A stretch of 64,000 bases of DNA, taken from positions 555,361,716 through 555,425,715 of the forward strand of contig NC_057802.1 in assembly GCF_018294505.1 (NCBI RefSeq), read 5' to 3'. Numbering within the stretch: the stretch's first letter is position 1; every line of letters starts with the position of its first letter. Under the pieces are notes generated by a model. The model searched no databases. It was given only the letters and a program-made list of their open reading frames with translations, and was not told where the DNA came from. The translations under genes and the position numbers were made by a program. This DNA is from Triticum aestivum. Lineage: Eukaryota; Streptophyta; Magnoliopsida; Poales; Poaceae. This document shows, piece by piece, positions 23,490 to 35,600 of this stretch.

Positions 23490-26400
23490 TCACTTTTTCT
23501 TCGCTTGTGTCATTTGCTTATTGCGCCGTAACCATGGATAATCTTCATTGTTTATCAGGATGCTTGGGTCAGCCTTGACTTTGAAGGGAGGAATTTCATG
23601 AAACTTTTCATAATCTTCAGACATGTCTGTCTTGCCCTCCACTCCCACAATGTCCCTTTTTCCTGAAAGAACTATGTGGCACTTTGGCTCATCGTATGAT
23701 GTATTCGCTTCCTTATCTTTTCTTTTTCTCGGTCTGGTAGACATGTCCTTCACATAGATAACCTGTGCCACATCATTGGCTAGGACGAACGGTTCGTCAG
23801 TGTACCCAAGATTGTTCAGATCCACTGTTGTCATTCCGTACTGTGGGTCTACCTGTACCCCGCCTCCTGACAGATTGACCCATTTGCACTTAAACAAAGG
23901 GACCTTAAAATCATGTCCGTAGTCAAGTTCCCATATGTCCATTATGTAACCATAATATGTGTCCTTTCCCCTCTCGGTTGCTGCATCAAAGCGGACACCG
24001 CTCTTTTGGTTGGTGCTCTTTTGATCTTTGGCGATCGTGTAGAATGTATTCCCATTTATCTCGTATCCTTTGTAAGTCAATACAGTCGAAGATGGTCCCC
24101 TGGACAACGAGTACAACTCATCACAAACAGTGGTGTCACCTCTAAGACGTGTTTCCAACCAACTGCTGAAAGTCCTGATGTGTTCATATGTAAACCAGTC
24201 GTCACACTGCTCCGGGTGTTTGGAGCACAGACTGTTCTTGTGTTCATCGACATACGGGGTCACCAAGGTAGAGTTCTGTAGAACTGTGTAGTGTGCTTGA
24301 GACCAAGAATGCCCGTCCCTGCATATTATTGAGTCTGCTCCTAGCGTGCCTTTTCCAGCCAGTCTCCCCTCATACCGCGATTTAGGGAGACCTATCTTCT
24401 CAAGGCCAGGAATGAAGTCAACACAAAACCCAATGACATCCTCTGTTTGATGGCCCATGGAGATGCTTCCTTCTGGCCTAGGGCTGTTACGTACATATTT
24501 CTTTAGGACTCCCATGAACCTCTCAAAGGGGAAGATATTGTGTAGAAATACGGGCCCCAGAATGAAAATCTCGTCGACTAGATGAACTAGGACGTGCGTC
24601 ATGATATTGAAGAAGGATGGTGGGAACCCCAGCTCGAAACTGACAAGACATTGCGCCACATCACTCCTTAGCCTTGGTATGATTTCTGGATCGATCACCT
24701 TCTCAGAGATAGCATCGAGGAATGCACATAGCTTCACAATGGCTAATCGGGCATTTTCCGGTAGAAGCCCCCTCAATGCAACCGGAAGCAGTTGCGTCAT
24801 AATCACGTGGCAGTCATGAGACTTTAGGTTCTGGAACTTTTTCTCTGGCATATTTATTATTCCCTTTATATTCCACGAGAAGCCAGTCGGGACCTTCATA
24901 CTGAGTAGGCATTCAAAGAAGATTTATTTCTCTTCTTTCGTAAGAGCGTAGCTAGCAGGACCTTCATACTGCTTCGGTGGCATGCCGTCTTTTTGTGCAA
25001 ATGTTGCAGGTCCTCCCGTGCCTCAGATGTATCTTTTGTCTTCCCATACACGCCCAAGAAGCCTAGCAGGTTCACGCAAAGGTTCTTCGTCACGTGCATC
25101 ACGTCGATTGAAGAGCAGACCTCTAGGTCTTTCCAGTAGGTAGGTCCCAAAATATAGATTTCTTCTTCCACATGGGTGCGTGTCCCTCAGCGTCATTCGG
25201 AACAGCTAGTCCGCCGGGACCCTTTCCAAAGATTATGTGTAAATCATTGACCATAGCAAGTACGTGATAACCGGTACGCATGGCGGGCTTCTTCCGGTGA
25301 TCTGCCTCGCCTTTGAAATGCTTGCCTTTCTTTCGACATTGATGGTTGGTCGGAAGAAATCGACGGTGGCCCAGGTACACATTCTTCCTGCATTTGTCCT
25401 GGTATATACTTTCAGTGTCATCTAAACAGTGCGTGCATGCGTGGTATCCCTTGTTTGTCCGTCCTGAAAGGTGACTGAGAGCGGGCCAATCGTTGATGGT
25501 TACAAACAGCAACGCATGCAGGTTAAATTCCTCATGTTTGTGCTCATCCCACGTACGTACACCATTTCCATTCCACAGCTGTAAAAGTTCTTCAACTAAT
25601 GGCCTTAGGTACACATCAATGTCGTTGCCGGGTTGCTTAGGGCCTTGGATGAGAACTGGCATCATAATGAACTTCCGCTTCATGCACATCCAAGGAGGAA
25701 GGTTATACATACATAGAGTCACGGGCCAGGTGTTGTGATTGCTGCTCTGCTCCCCGAAAGGATTAATGCCATCTGCGCTTAAACCAAACCATACGTTCCT
25801 TGTGTCAGCTGCAAACTCAGCCCAGTACTTTCTCTCAATTTTTCTCCACTGCGACCCGTCAGCGGGTGCTCTCAACTTCCCGTCTTTCTTACGGTCCTCA
25901 CTGTGCCATCGCATCAACTTGCATGCTCTTCGTTTCTGAACAGACGTTTCAACCGTGGTATTATAGGAGCATACCACATCACCTTCGCAGGAACCCTCTT
26001 CCTGGGGGGCTCGCTGTCAACATCACCAGGGTCATCTCGTCTGATCTTATACCGCAATGCACCGCACACCGGGCATGCGTTCAGATCCTTGTATGCACCG
26101 CGGTAGAGGATGCGGTCATTAGGGCATGCATGTATCTTCTGCACCTCCAATCCTAGAGGGCATACGACCTTCTTTGCTGCGTATGTACTGTCGGGCAATT
26201 CGTTATCCTTTGGAAGCTTCTTCTTCAATATTTTCAATAGCTTCTCAAATCCTTTGTCAGGCACAACATTCTCTGCCTTCCACTGCAGCAATTCCAGTAC
26301 GGTACCGAGCTTTGTGTTGCCATCTTCGCAATTGGGGTACAACCCTTTTTTGTGATCCTCTAACATGCGATCGAACTTCAGCTTCTCCTTTTGACTTTCG

Positions 26401-26847
26401 CATTGCGTCCTTGCATCGACAATGACCCGACGGAGATCATCATCATCGGGCACTGGTTCCTCTTGATCGTTAGCAGCTTCCCCCATTGCAGCATCATTGG
26501 GCACATCATCTGGTTCCTCTTGATCTTCAGCAGTTTCCCTCATTGCAGCATCACCGTATTCAGGGGACACATAGTTGTCATCATCCTCTTCTTCTTCGCC
26601 GTCTTCCATCATAAAACCCTATTTCTCCGTGCCTCGTCCAAACATTATAGTGTGGCATGAAACCCTTGTAAAGCAGGTGGGTGTGAAGGATTTTCCGGTC
26701 AGAGTAAGACTTCGTATTCCCACATGTAGGGCATGGACAACACATAAAACCATTCTGCTTGTTTGCCGCAGCCACTTCGAGAAAATCATGCATGCCCTTA
26801 ATGTACTCGGAGGTGTGTCTGTCACCGTACATCCATTGCCGGTTCAT
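23490..26847 (-). pseudogene. CACTA TNPD-type transposase, broken
   Basis: Minus strand, reading from 26847. First comes a Transpos_assoc-like zinc-binding N terminus (MNRQWMYGDR, CCPCPTCGN). An acidic linker and the Transposase_21-like core follow (CPVCGALRYKIRR, VWFGLSADGINPFG, NTWPVTLCMYNLPPW, SSIDVMHVTKNLCVNLLG). The last part is a DUF4218-like region (SHDCHVIMTQLLPVALRG) and a DUF4216-like C terminus. The last 469 codons (24899-23490) are open. Breaks are visible: frame changes near 26620 (a T run after the N-terminal domain), near 25925, near 25135 and near 25000, and a TAA at 24924-24926. TNPD is the catalytic transposase that cuts the TIRs. With these breaks this copy should be inactive. 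Confidence 0.92.
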
Positions 26848-27027
26848 CTGCGTGCATTATATATAATTATGTGTGTCAAAAACCATTACAGAACATCATG
26901 AATAGATAATTAAGTGACCAAATTAATAGAAGTTCATCATGACATTAAAACCAAAGTACATACATAGTTCTCATCTAACAACATATAGCTCTCCAGAGCA
27001 TCTAATTAATTAAACCATACATTGAAA
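26848..27027. other. CACTA spacer between TNPD and small ORF
   Basis: About 180 bp of AT-rich sequence, presumably the TNPD leader or an intron. No feature beyond this. Confidence 0.4.
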
Positions 27028-27640
27028 CTATGTAAAACATTTCAATGCGAAAACAAATGCGATCATAATCGCAACCAAGGTAAGAATTGATCCAACGGCA
27101 TAATGATACCAAGCCTCGGTATGAATGGCATATTTTCTAATCTTTCTAATCTTCAAGCGCATTGCATCCATCTTGATCTTGTGATCATCGACGACATCCG
27201 CAACATGCAACTCCAATATCAGCTTCTCCTCCTCAATTTTTTTTATTTTTTCCTTCAAGAAATTGTTTTCTTCTTCAACTAAATTTAACCTCTCGACAAT
27301 AGGGTCGGTTGGAATTTCCGGTTCACATACCTCCTAGATAAATAAAATCTATGTCACGTTGGTCGGCATAATTTTCATAAACAATAAATGAACCAATAGT
27401 TATAAAGATAAGATATACCACATCTGAATCATAGACAGGACGAGGGTCGACGGGGGCGGATACCAAAACCGACGCACTATAGAATAACAAGCAATAAAAT
27501 AGTAAGAAAATTAGACAAGTATCTATCTAAAGTAAGATTTTTTTTTTCAGAAAGAAGATAAGAACAAGAGGCTCACCACGGTGGTGCCGCCGACGAGATC
27601 GGCGCGGGCGGTCGATGGCGGTGAAGACGGGAATGGGACG
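27028..27640 (-). CDS. Small CACTA ORF: coiled coil plus one membrane segment
   Basis: On the minus strand the last exon (about 27333-27028) follows a TCTAG acceptor. It encodes an acidic/basic heptad-rich stretch (EEENNFLKEKIKKIEEEK) and then MRLKIRKIRKYAIHTEAW. It ends in one hydrophobic segment (VGSILTLVAIMIAFVFAL) before the stop at 27028. Upstream exons with GT-AG signals are likely at about 27477-27422 and before 27578, but the start codon is not resolved. It lies between the element 5' end and the transposase and runs in the same direction. I believe similar ORFs recur in Triticeae CACTA elements, but I know of no assigned function. It could be a membrane-anchored accessory protein. 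Confidence 0.6.
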
Positions 27641-27867
27641 TGACGGGCCGCTAAACCTAGACCAATCTCGAGGAAAATGAGTATTTGAGGTCGAGCTTCG
27701 AGAGGAGAAAGCTTAACTAGTGTGGCTCGGGAATTTCATCGAACACCTCATGTGCATAGGAGGTGAGCTAGAGCACCACAAAGCCCTCCCCTCGCCGGCC
27801 AGAGAAAAACAGAGCACTGGAGTGCTCTGCTCGCGGGCGAGGGGTATATATAGGCACCTCATTCGTC

Positions 27868-28151
27868 CTGGTTCGTGGCATGAACCGGTACTAAATCCGG
27901 GCCTTCTGTCCCGGTTCATGCCAAGAACCGGGACCAATGGTTGTGGGCCAGGAGCGAGGCCCATTAGTCCCGGTTCGTGCCTCGAACCGGGACAAATGGT
28001 TCCATACGAACCGGGACCAATGCCCACGAGGCCCCGGCCGGCCCCCTGGGCTCACGAACCGGGACGAATGCCCCCATGGGTCCCCGTTCGTGACTGAACC
28101 GGGACTAATGGGCTTGCCATGCCCGAACGACAGCCCTGTTTTCTACTAGTG
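27868..28151. repeat. CACTA terminal inverted repeat and subterminal repeats (element 5' end)
   Basis: Ten or so copies of CCCGGTTC and GAACCGGGAC, many as close inverted pairs, lead to the terminal TTTTCTACTAGTG. These are the expected binding sites for the TNPA-like protein and the TIR cut by TNPD. The promoter of the element should also be here, but I cannot point to a TATA box with confidence. Confidence 0.85.
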
Positions 28152-28740
28152 TTATCAGCCCTAGGCTAAATAAGTTATCACCTATATGGTACTTCACATA
28201 CCATCCTGTTTACATAGAAATCACCAGGGCATAAAAATGGCTCCTACAACATTCTCTTCACATGCAAATGCACTAGAGCACATGAAAGCAGATGTCATTG
28301 TAGATTCTCGCTATTTCGAAACTGTAAAATATTTTGGGAGAGGACTAACTTCCAACTGATCGGACAGTAGTAACATATCTGAACGGTGCTAGTTTGCATG
28401 CATGCATGCAAACTTGCAAAGGCCACAACCCCACGTGAAGTTTCCTCTCTGTCATGCATGCATGGGTCGAAAACCAAAATGATGATGTGATCAAAGATTG
28501 TTGCCAATGTGAAAATTCAAAATGTTTTGTAGCTCAGATCGTCGCTCTAATTGAAAAATTGTTTTGACATAAAAAAATCTATCATGACGAGAGCCTCGAA
28601 ACTAGATCTCATGTTGGTATGTTATGACGACTTTTTTCGGATTAAAAGTTACCATTAATGGGCTAAGTAATTTATCAGCATGTGCTACATATGTTACCAT
28701 GTTGCTTACATGGATATTACCGGGGCATAAACCTGGTTTT
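28152..28740. repeat. AGTTAYC-type repeat locus between the CACTA and the outer Copia
   Basis: Starts with the right-hand TTA of the CACTA target site. It continues the unit broken at 2072 (GGCTAAATAAGTTATCA), then has a second, complete copy of the unit from about 28390. That copy ends at 28740 where the outer Copia LTR starts. CATGCATG runs occur near 28397 and 28455. No gene seen. Confidence 0.7.
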
Positions 28741-29642
28741 TGTTGGAAATATGCCCTAGAGGCAATAATAAAATGGTTATTATTATATTTTCTTGTTCAT
28801 GATAATTGTCTATTGTTCATGCTATAATTGTATTAACTGGAAACCGTAATACATGTGTGAATACATAGACCACAACATGTCCCTAGTGAGCCTCTAGTTG
28901 ACTAGCTCGTTGATCAATAGATGGTTATGGTTTCCTGACCATGGACATTGGATGTCATTGATAACTGGATCACATCATTAGGAGAATGATGTGAAGGACA
29001 AGACCCAATCCTAAGCATAGCACAAGATCGTGTAGTTCGTTTGCTAGAGCTTTTCTAATGTCAAGTATCATTTCCTTAGACCATGAGATTGTGCAAACTC
29101 CCGGATACCGTAGGAGTGCTTTGGGTGTACCAAACGTCACAACGTAACTGGGTGGCTATAAAGGTGCACTACAGGTATCTCCAAAAGTGTCTGTTGGGTT
29201 GGCACGAATTGAGACTGGGATTTGTCACTTCGTATGACGGAGAGGTATCTCTGGGCCCACCCAGTAATGCATCATCATAATGAGCTCAATGTGACTAAGG
29301 AGTTAGTCACGGGATCTTGCGTTACGGAACAAGTAAAGAGACTTGCCGGTAATGAGATTGAACGAGGTATGGGGATAACGACGATCGAATCTCGGGCAAG
29401 TAACATACCGATGGACAAAGGGAATTGTATACGAGATTGATTGAATCCCGACATCGTGGTTCATCCGATGAGATCATCGTGGAACATGTGGGAGCCAACA
29501 TGGGTATCCAGATCCCGTTGTTGGTTATTGGCCGGAGAACGTCTCGGTCATGTCTGCATGGTTCCCGAACCCGTAGGGTCTACACACTTAAGGTTCGGTG
29601 ACGCTAGAGTTGTTATGGGAAATAGTATGTGGTTACCGAAGG
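28741..29642 (+). repeat. Outer Copia 5' LTR, first part
   Basis: Stops at GAAGG (29638-29642), the target site of the inner Copia. The matching 3' LTR is uninterrupted here (GAAGG single at 46928-46932), which proves the split. Confidence 0.95.
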
Positions 29643-31368
29643 TGAAGGAAATATGCCCTAGAGGCAATAATAAAGTTATTATTTATTTCCTTATATCATG
29701 ATAAATGTTTATTATTCATGCTAGAATTGTATTAACCGAAAACATAATACATGTGTGAATACATAGACAAACAGAGTGTCACTAGTATGCCTCTACTTGA
29801 CTAGCTCGTTAATCAAAGATGGTTATGTTTCCTAGCCATAGACATAAGTTGTCATTTGATTAACGAGATCACCTCATTAGGAGAATGACGTGATTGACTT
29901 GACCCATTCCGTTAGCTTAGCACCCGATCGTTTAGTATGTTGCTATTGCTTTCTTCATGACTTATACATGTTCCTCTGACTATGAGATTATGCAACTCCC
30001 GTTTACCGGAGGAACACTTTGTGTGCTACCAAACGTCACAACGTAAATGGGTGATTATAAAGGTGCTCTACAGGTGTCTCCAAAGGTACTTGTTGGGTTG
30101 GCGTATTTCGAGATTAGGATTTGTCACTCCGATTGTCGGAGAGGTATCTCTGGGCCCACTCGGTAATGCACATCACTATAAGCCTTGCAAGCATTGTGAC
30201 TAATAAGTTAGTTGCGGGATGATGTGTTACGGAACGAGTAAAGAGACTTGCCGGTAACGAGATTGAACTAGGTATCGAGATACCGACGATCGAATCTCGG
30301 GCAAGTAACATACTGATGACAAAGGGAACAACGTATGTTGTTATGCGGTCTGACCGATAAAGATCTTCGTAGAATATGTGGGAGCCAATATGGGCATCCA
30401 GGTCCCGCTATTGGTTATTGACCGGAGACGTGTCTCGGTCATGTCTACATAGTTCTCGAACCCGTAGGGTCCGCACGCTTAAAGTTACGATGACAGTTTT
30501 ATTATGAGTTTATGTATGTTGATGTACCGAAGGAGTTCGGAGTCCCGGATGAGATCGGGGACATGACGAGGAGTCTCGAAATGGTCGAGACGTAAAGATC
30601 GATATATTGGACGACTATATTCGGACTTCGGAAAGGTTCCGAGTGATTCGGGTATTTTTCGGAGTACCGGAGAGTTACGGGAATACGTATTGGGCCTTAT
30701 TGGGCCATACGGGAAAGAAGAAAAAGGGCCTCAAGGGTGGCCGCACCCCTCCCCTTGGTCTTGTCCGAATTGGACTAGGGAAGGGGGGCGCCCCCTTCCT
30801 TCCTTCTCTTTTTCCCTTCCTCTTTTCCTATTCCATATGGGAGGTGGAATCCTACTAGGACTAGGGAGTCCTAGTAGGACTCCACACTTGGTGCGCCCCC
30901 TCCTAGGGCCGGCCTCCTCCTCCCTTGCTCCTTTATATACGGGGGCAGGGGGGCACCCCAGAGACACAACAATTGATCCTTGAGATCTTTTAGCCGTGTG
31001 CGGTGCCCCCCTCCACCAAATTACACCTCGATAATATCCTTGCGGAGCTTAGGCGAAGCCCTGCGTCGGTAGAACATCATCATCGTCACCACGCCGTCGT
31101 GCTGACGAAACTCTCCCTCAACACTCGGCTGGATCGGAGTTCGAGGGACGTCATCGAGCTGAACGTGTGTAGAACTCGGAGGTGCCGTGCGTTCGGTACT
31201 TGATCGGTCGGATCGTGAAGACGTACGACTACATCAACCGCGTTGTGATAACGCTTCCGCTGTCGGTCTACGAGGGTACGTGGACAACACTCTCCCCTCT
31301 CGTTGCTATGCATCACCATGATCTTGCGTGTGCGTAGGAATTTTTTGAAATTACTACGTTCCCCAACA
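29643..31368 (+). repeat. Inner Copia 5' LTR (1726 bp)
   Basis: TG...CA ends. A TATATA promoter-like word lies near 30933, downstream of a direct/inverted TCCTAGTAGGACT motif near 30855-30880. Open frames inside the LTR (for example 30607-30858) are repeated in the 3' LTR and are not genes. Confidence 0.95.
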
Positions 31369-31369
31369 G

Positions 31370-31384
31370 TGGCATCCGAGCCTG
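31370..31384 (+). promoter_or_regulatory. Inner Copia primer binding site (variant)
   Basis: TGGCATCCGAGCCTG starts one base after the LTR. It resembles the tRNA-Met-type site TGGTATCAGAGCC with two mismatches. Confidence 0.65.
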
Positions 31385-32685
31385 GTTTTATGCGTTGATG
31401 CTATGCACGAGTAGAACACAAGTGAGTTGTGGGCGATATAAGTCATACTGCTTACCAGCATGTCATACTTTGGTTCAGCGGTATTGTGAGATGAAGCGGC
31501 CCGGACCGACATTACGCGTACGCTTACGCGAGACTGGTTTCACCGTTCGGAGCACTCGTTGCTTAAAGGTGACTGGCGGGTGTCTGTCTCTCTCACTTTA
31601 GTTGAACCGAGTGTGGCTACGCCCGGTCCTTGCGAAGGTTAAAACAGCACCAACTTGACAAACTATCGTTGTGGTTTTGATGCGTAGGTAAGAACGGTTC
31701 TTGCTAAGCCCGTAGCAGCCACGTAAAACTTGCAACAACAAAGTAGAGGACGTCTAACTTGTTTTTGCAGGGCATGTTGTGATGTGATATGGTCAAGACA
31801 TGATGTGATATAATGTGTTGTATGAGATGATCATGTTTTGTAACCGAGTTATCGGCAACTGGCAGGAGCCATATGGTTGTCGCTTTATTGTATGAGATGC
31901 AATCGCCATGTAATAGTTTTACTTTATCACTAAGCGGTAGCGATAGTCGTAAAAGCAATAAGTTGGCGAGACGACAACGATGCTACGATGGAGATCAAGG
32001 TGTCGCGCCGGTGACGATGGTGATCATGACGGTGCTTCGGAGATGGAGATCACAAGCACGGTGCTTCGGAGATGGAGATCACAAGCACAAGATGATGATG
32101 GCCATATCATATCACTTATATTGATTGCATGTGATGTTAATCCTTTATGCATCTTATCTTGCTTTGATTGACGGTAGCATTATAAGATGATCTCTCACTA
32201 AAATTTCAAGATAAAAGTGTTCTCCCTGAGTATGCACCGTTGCAAAAGTTCTTCGTGCTGAGACACCACGTGTTAATCGGGTGTGATAGGCTCTACGTTC
32301 AAATACAACGGGTGCAAAACAGTTGCACACGCGGAATACTCAGGTTAAACTTGACGAGCCTAGCATATACAGATATGGCCTCGGAACACAGAGACCGAAA
32401 GGTCGAGCGTGAATCATATAGTAGATATGATCAACATAGTGATGTTCACCATTGAAACTACTCCATCTCACGTGTTAATCGGACATGGTTTAGTTGCTTT
32501 GGATCACGTAATCACTTAGATGATTAGAGAGATGTCTATCTAAGTGGGAGTTCTTAAGTAATATGATTAATTGAACTTAAATTTATCATGAACTTAGTCC
32601 TGATAGTATTTTGCAAATTATGTTGTAGATCAATAGCTCGCGTTGTTGCTTCCCTGTGTTTATTTTTTGTTCCTAGAGAAAAATT
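31385..32685. other. Inner Copia 5' untranslated leader
   Basis: About 1.3 kb without a gene. Two direct copies of GGTGCTTCGGAGATGGAGAT lie at 32031-32088 (period 29 bp). Typical of long Angela-group leaders. Confidence 0.6.
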
Positions 32686-35600
32686 ATGTTGAAAGATGTT
32701 AGTAGCAAAGATGCGGATTGGATCCGTGATCTGAGGATTATCCTCATTGCTGCACAGAAAAATTATGTCCTTGATGCACCGCTAGGTGACAGACCTATTG
32801 CAGGAGCAGATGCAGACGTTATGAACGTTTGGCTAGCTCAATATGATGACTACTTGATAGTTTAGTGCACCATGCTTAACGGCTTAGAATCGGGACTTCA
32901 AAGACGTTTTGAACGTCATGGACCATATGAGATGTTCCAGGAGTTGAAGTTAATATTTCAAGCAAATACCCGAGTTGAGAGATATGAAATCTCCAACAAG
33001 TTCTATAGCAAAAAGATGGAGGAGAATCGCTCAACTAGTGAGCATGTGCTCAGATTGTCTGGGTACTACAATCGCTTGAATCAAGTGGGAGTTTATCTTC
33101 CAGATAAAATAGTGATTGACAGAATTCTCTAGTCACCATCACCAAGTTAGTAGAACTTCGTGATGAACTATGGTATGCAAGGGATGACGAAAGTAATTCC
33201 CGAGCTCTTCGTGATGCTGAAATCGACGAAGGTAGAAATCAAGAAAAACATCAAGTGTTGATGGTTGACGAGACCACTTCAAGTGTTGATGGTTGACGAG
33301 ACCGCTAGTTTCAAGAAAAGGGCAAAGGGAAAAAGGGGAACTTCAAAAAGAACGGCAAGCAAGTTGCTGCTCAAGTGAAGAAGCCTAAGTCTGGTCCTAA
33401 GCCTGAGACTAAGTGCTTCTACTGCAAAGGGACTGGTCACTGGAAGCGGAACTACCCCAACTATTTGGTGGATAAGAAGGATGGCAAAGTGAACAAAGGT
33501 ATATTTGATATACAGATTATTGATGTGTACTTTACTAGTGTTTATAGCAATCCCTCGGTAATTGATACTGGTTCAGTTGCTAAGAGTAGTAACTCGAAAC
33601 GGGAGTTGCAGAATAAACAGAGACTAGTAAAAGTGAACAAAGGTATATTTGATATACAGATTATTGATGTGTACTTTACTAGTGTTTATAGCAACCCCTC
33701 GGTAATTGATACTGGTTCAGTTGCTAAAGAGTAGTAACTCGAAAACGGGAGTTGCAGAATAAACAGAGACTAGTAAAAGGCGAGGTGACGATGTGTGTTG
33801 GAAGTAGTTCCAAGATTGATATGATCATCATCGCACACTCCCTGTACTTTCGGGATTAGTGTTGAAACTAAATAAGTGTTATTTGGTGTTTGCGTTGAGC
33901 ATGAATATGATCTGATCATGTTTATTGCAATACGGTTATTCATTTAAGTTAGAGAACAATTGTTGTTCTGTTTACATGAATAAAACCTTTATGGTCATAC
34001 ACACCAACGAAAATGGTTTGTTGGATCTCGATCGTAGTGATACACATATTCATAATATTGAAGCCAAAAGATGCAAAGTTAATAATGATAGTGCAACTTA
34101 TTTGTGGTACTGCCGTTTAGGTCATATTGGTGTAAAGCGCATGAAGAAACTCCATACTGATGGGATTTTGGAATCACTTGATGCTTGCGAACCGTGCCTC
34201 ATGGGCAAGATGACTAAAACGCCGTTCTCCGGAACTATGGAGAGAGCAACAGATTTGTTGGAAATCATACATACAGATGTATGTGGTCCGATGAATATTG
34301 AGGCTCGTAGCAGGTATCATTATTTTCTGACCTTCACAGATGATTTGAGCAGATATGGGTATATCTACTTGATGAAACACAAAGTCTGAAACATTTGAAA
34401 AGTTCAAAGAATTTCAGAGTGAAGTGGAGAATCATCGTAACAAGAAAATAAAAGTTTCTACGATATGATCGCAGAGGTAAAATATTTGAGTTACGAGTTT
34501 GGCCTTCAGTTAAAACAATGTGAAATAGTTTCACTACTCACGCCACCTGGAACACCACAGTGTAATGGTGTGTCCGAACGTCATAACCGTACTTTATTGG
34601 ATATAGTGCAATCTATGATGTCTCTTACCAATTTACCACTATCGTTTTGGGTTATGCATTAGAGACAGCTACATTCACGTTAAATAGGGCACCATCAAAA
34701 TCCGTTGAGACGACGCCTTATGAACTGTGGTTTGGCAAGAAACCAAAGTTGTCGTTTCTTAAAATTTTGGGGTTGCGATGCTTATGTGAAAAAATTTCAT
34801 CCTGATAAGCTCAAACCCAAATCGGAGAAATGTGTCTTCATAGGATACCCAAAGGAGACAGTTGGGTACACCTTCTATCACAGATCCGAAGGCAAGACAT
34901 TCGTTGCTAAGTATGGATCCTTTCTAGAGAAGGAGTTTCTCTCGAAAGATGTGAGTGGGAGGAAAGTAGAACTTGATGAGGTAACTGTACCTGCTCCCTT
35001 ATTGGATCACAGAAATCTGTTCCTGTGACTTCTACACCAATTAGTGAGGAAGTTAATGATGATGATCATGTAACTTCAGATCAAGTTACTACCAAACCTC
35101 GTAGGTAAACCAGAGTAAGATCCGCACCAGAGTGGTACGGTAATCCTGTTCTGGAGGTTATGTTACTAGACCATGACGAACCTACGAACTATGAAGAAGC
35201 GATGGTGAGCCCAGATTCCGCAAAATGGCTTGAGGCCATGAAATCTGAGATGAGATCCATGTATGAGAACAAAGTGTGGACTTTGGTTGACTTGCCCGAT
35301 GATCGGCAAGCAATTGAGAATAAATGGATTGTCAAGAGGAAGACGGACGCTGATAGTAGTATCACTATCTACAAAGCTAGAATTGTCGCAAAAAGGTTTT
35401 CGACAAGTTCAAGATGTTGACTACGATGAGAGTTTCTCACTCGTATCTATGCTTAAGTCTGTCCGAATCATGTTAGCAATTGCCGCATTTTATGAAATCT
35501 GGCAAAGGGATAAACAAAACTGCATTCCTTGATGGATTTATTAAAGAAGAGTTGTATATGATACAACCAGAAGGTTTTGTCAATCCTAAAGGTGCTAACA

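Larger units (their letters stand above)
2073..28151 (-). mobile_element. CACTA (En/Spm-type) DNA transposon, minus orientation, with nested gypsy
   Basis: The element begins CACTAGTAGAAAA at 2073 and ends with the exact inverted copy at 28151. It is flanked by the 3-bp duplication TTA (2070-2072 and 28152-28154), the TSD length expected of CACTA elements. Both ends carry subterminal arrays built on CCCGGTT...AACCGGGAC. All element genes read on the minus strand: a small ORF at 27.0-27.6 kb, TNPD transposase at 23.5-26.8 kb and ORF2 at 2.6-6.5 kb. The element's 5' end is therefore at 28151. Without the gypsy insertion (8063-21515 plus one 5-bp TSD copy) it would be about 12.6 kb, a normal size for autonomous-type grass CACTA elements. 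Every large gene is damaged, so it is probably not autonomous now. The N run at 21680-21952 leaves a small doubt that two elements are joined there. Confidence 0.93.

Noticed and set aside
27868..28140. Inverted pairs resembling microRNA precursors
   Set aside because: They are the dense subterminal repeats of the CACTA. Any hairpin is explained by that array, though small RNAs could still arise from it.
2073..28151. Two separate CACTA elements joined at the gap
   Set aside because: Matching TTA duplications, a consistent empty site and co-oriented genes favour one element. It is kept only as a possibility linked to the internal subterminal block.
30607..30983. Small ORFs repeated exactly at 37615-37991
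   Set aside because: The repetition is the LTR pair of the inner Copia, not a duplicated gene.
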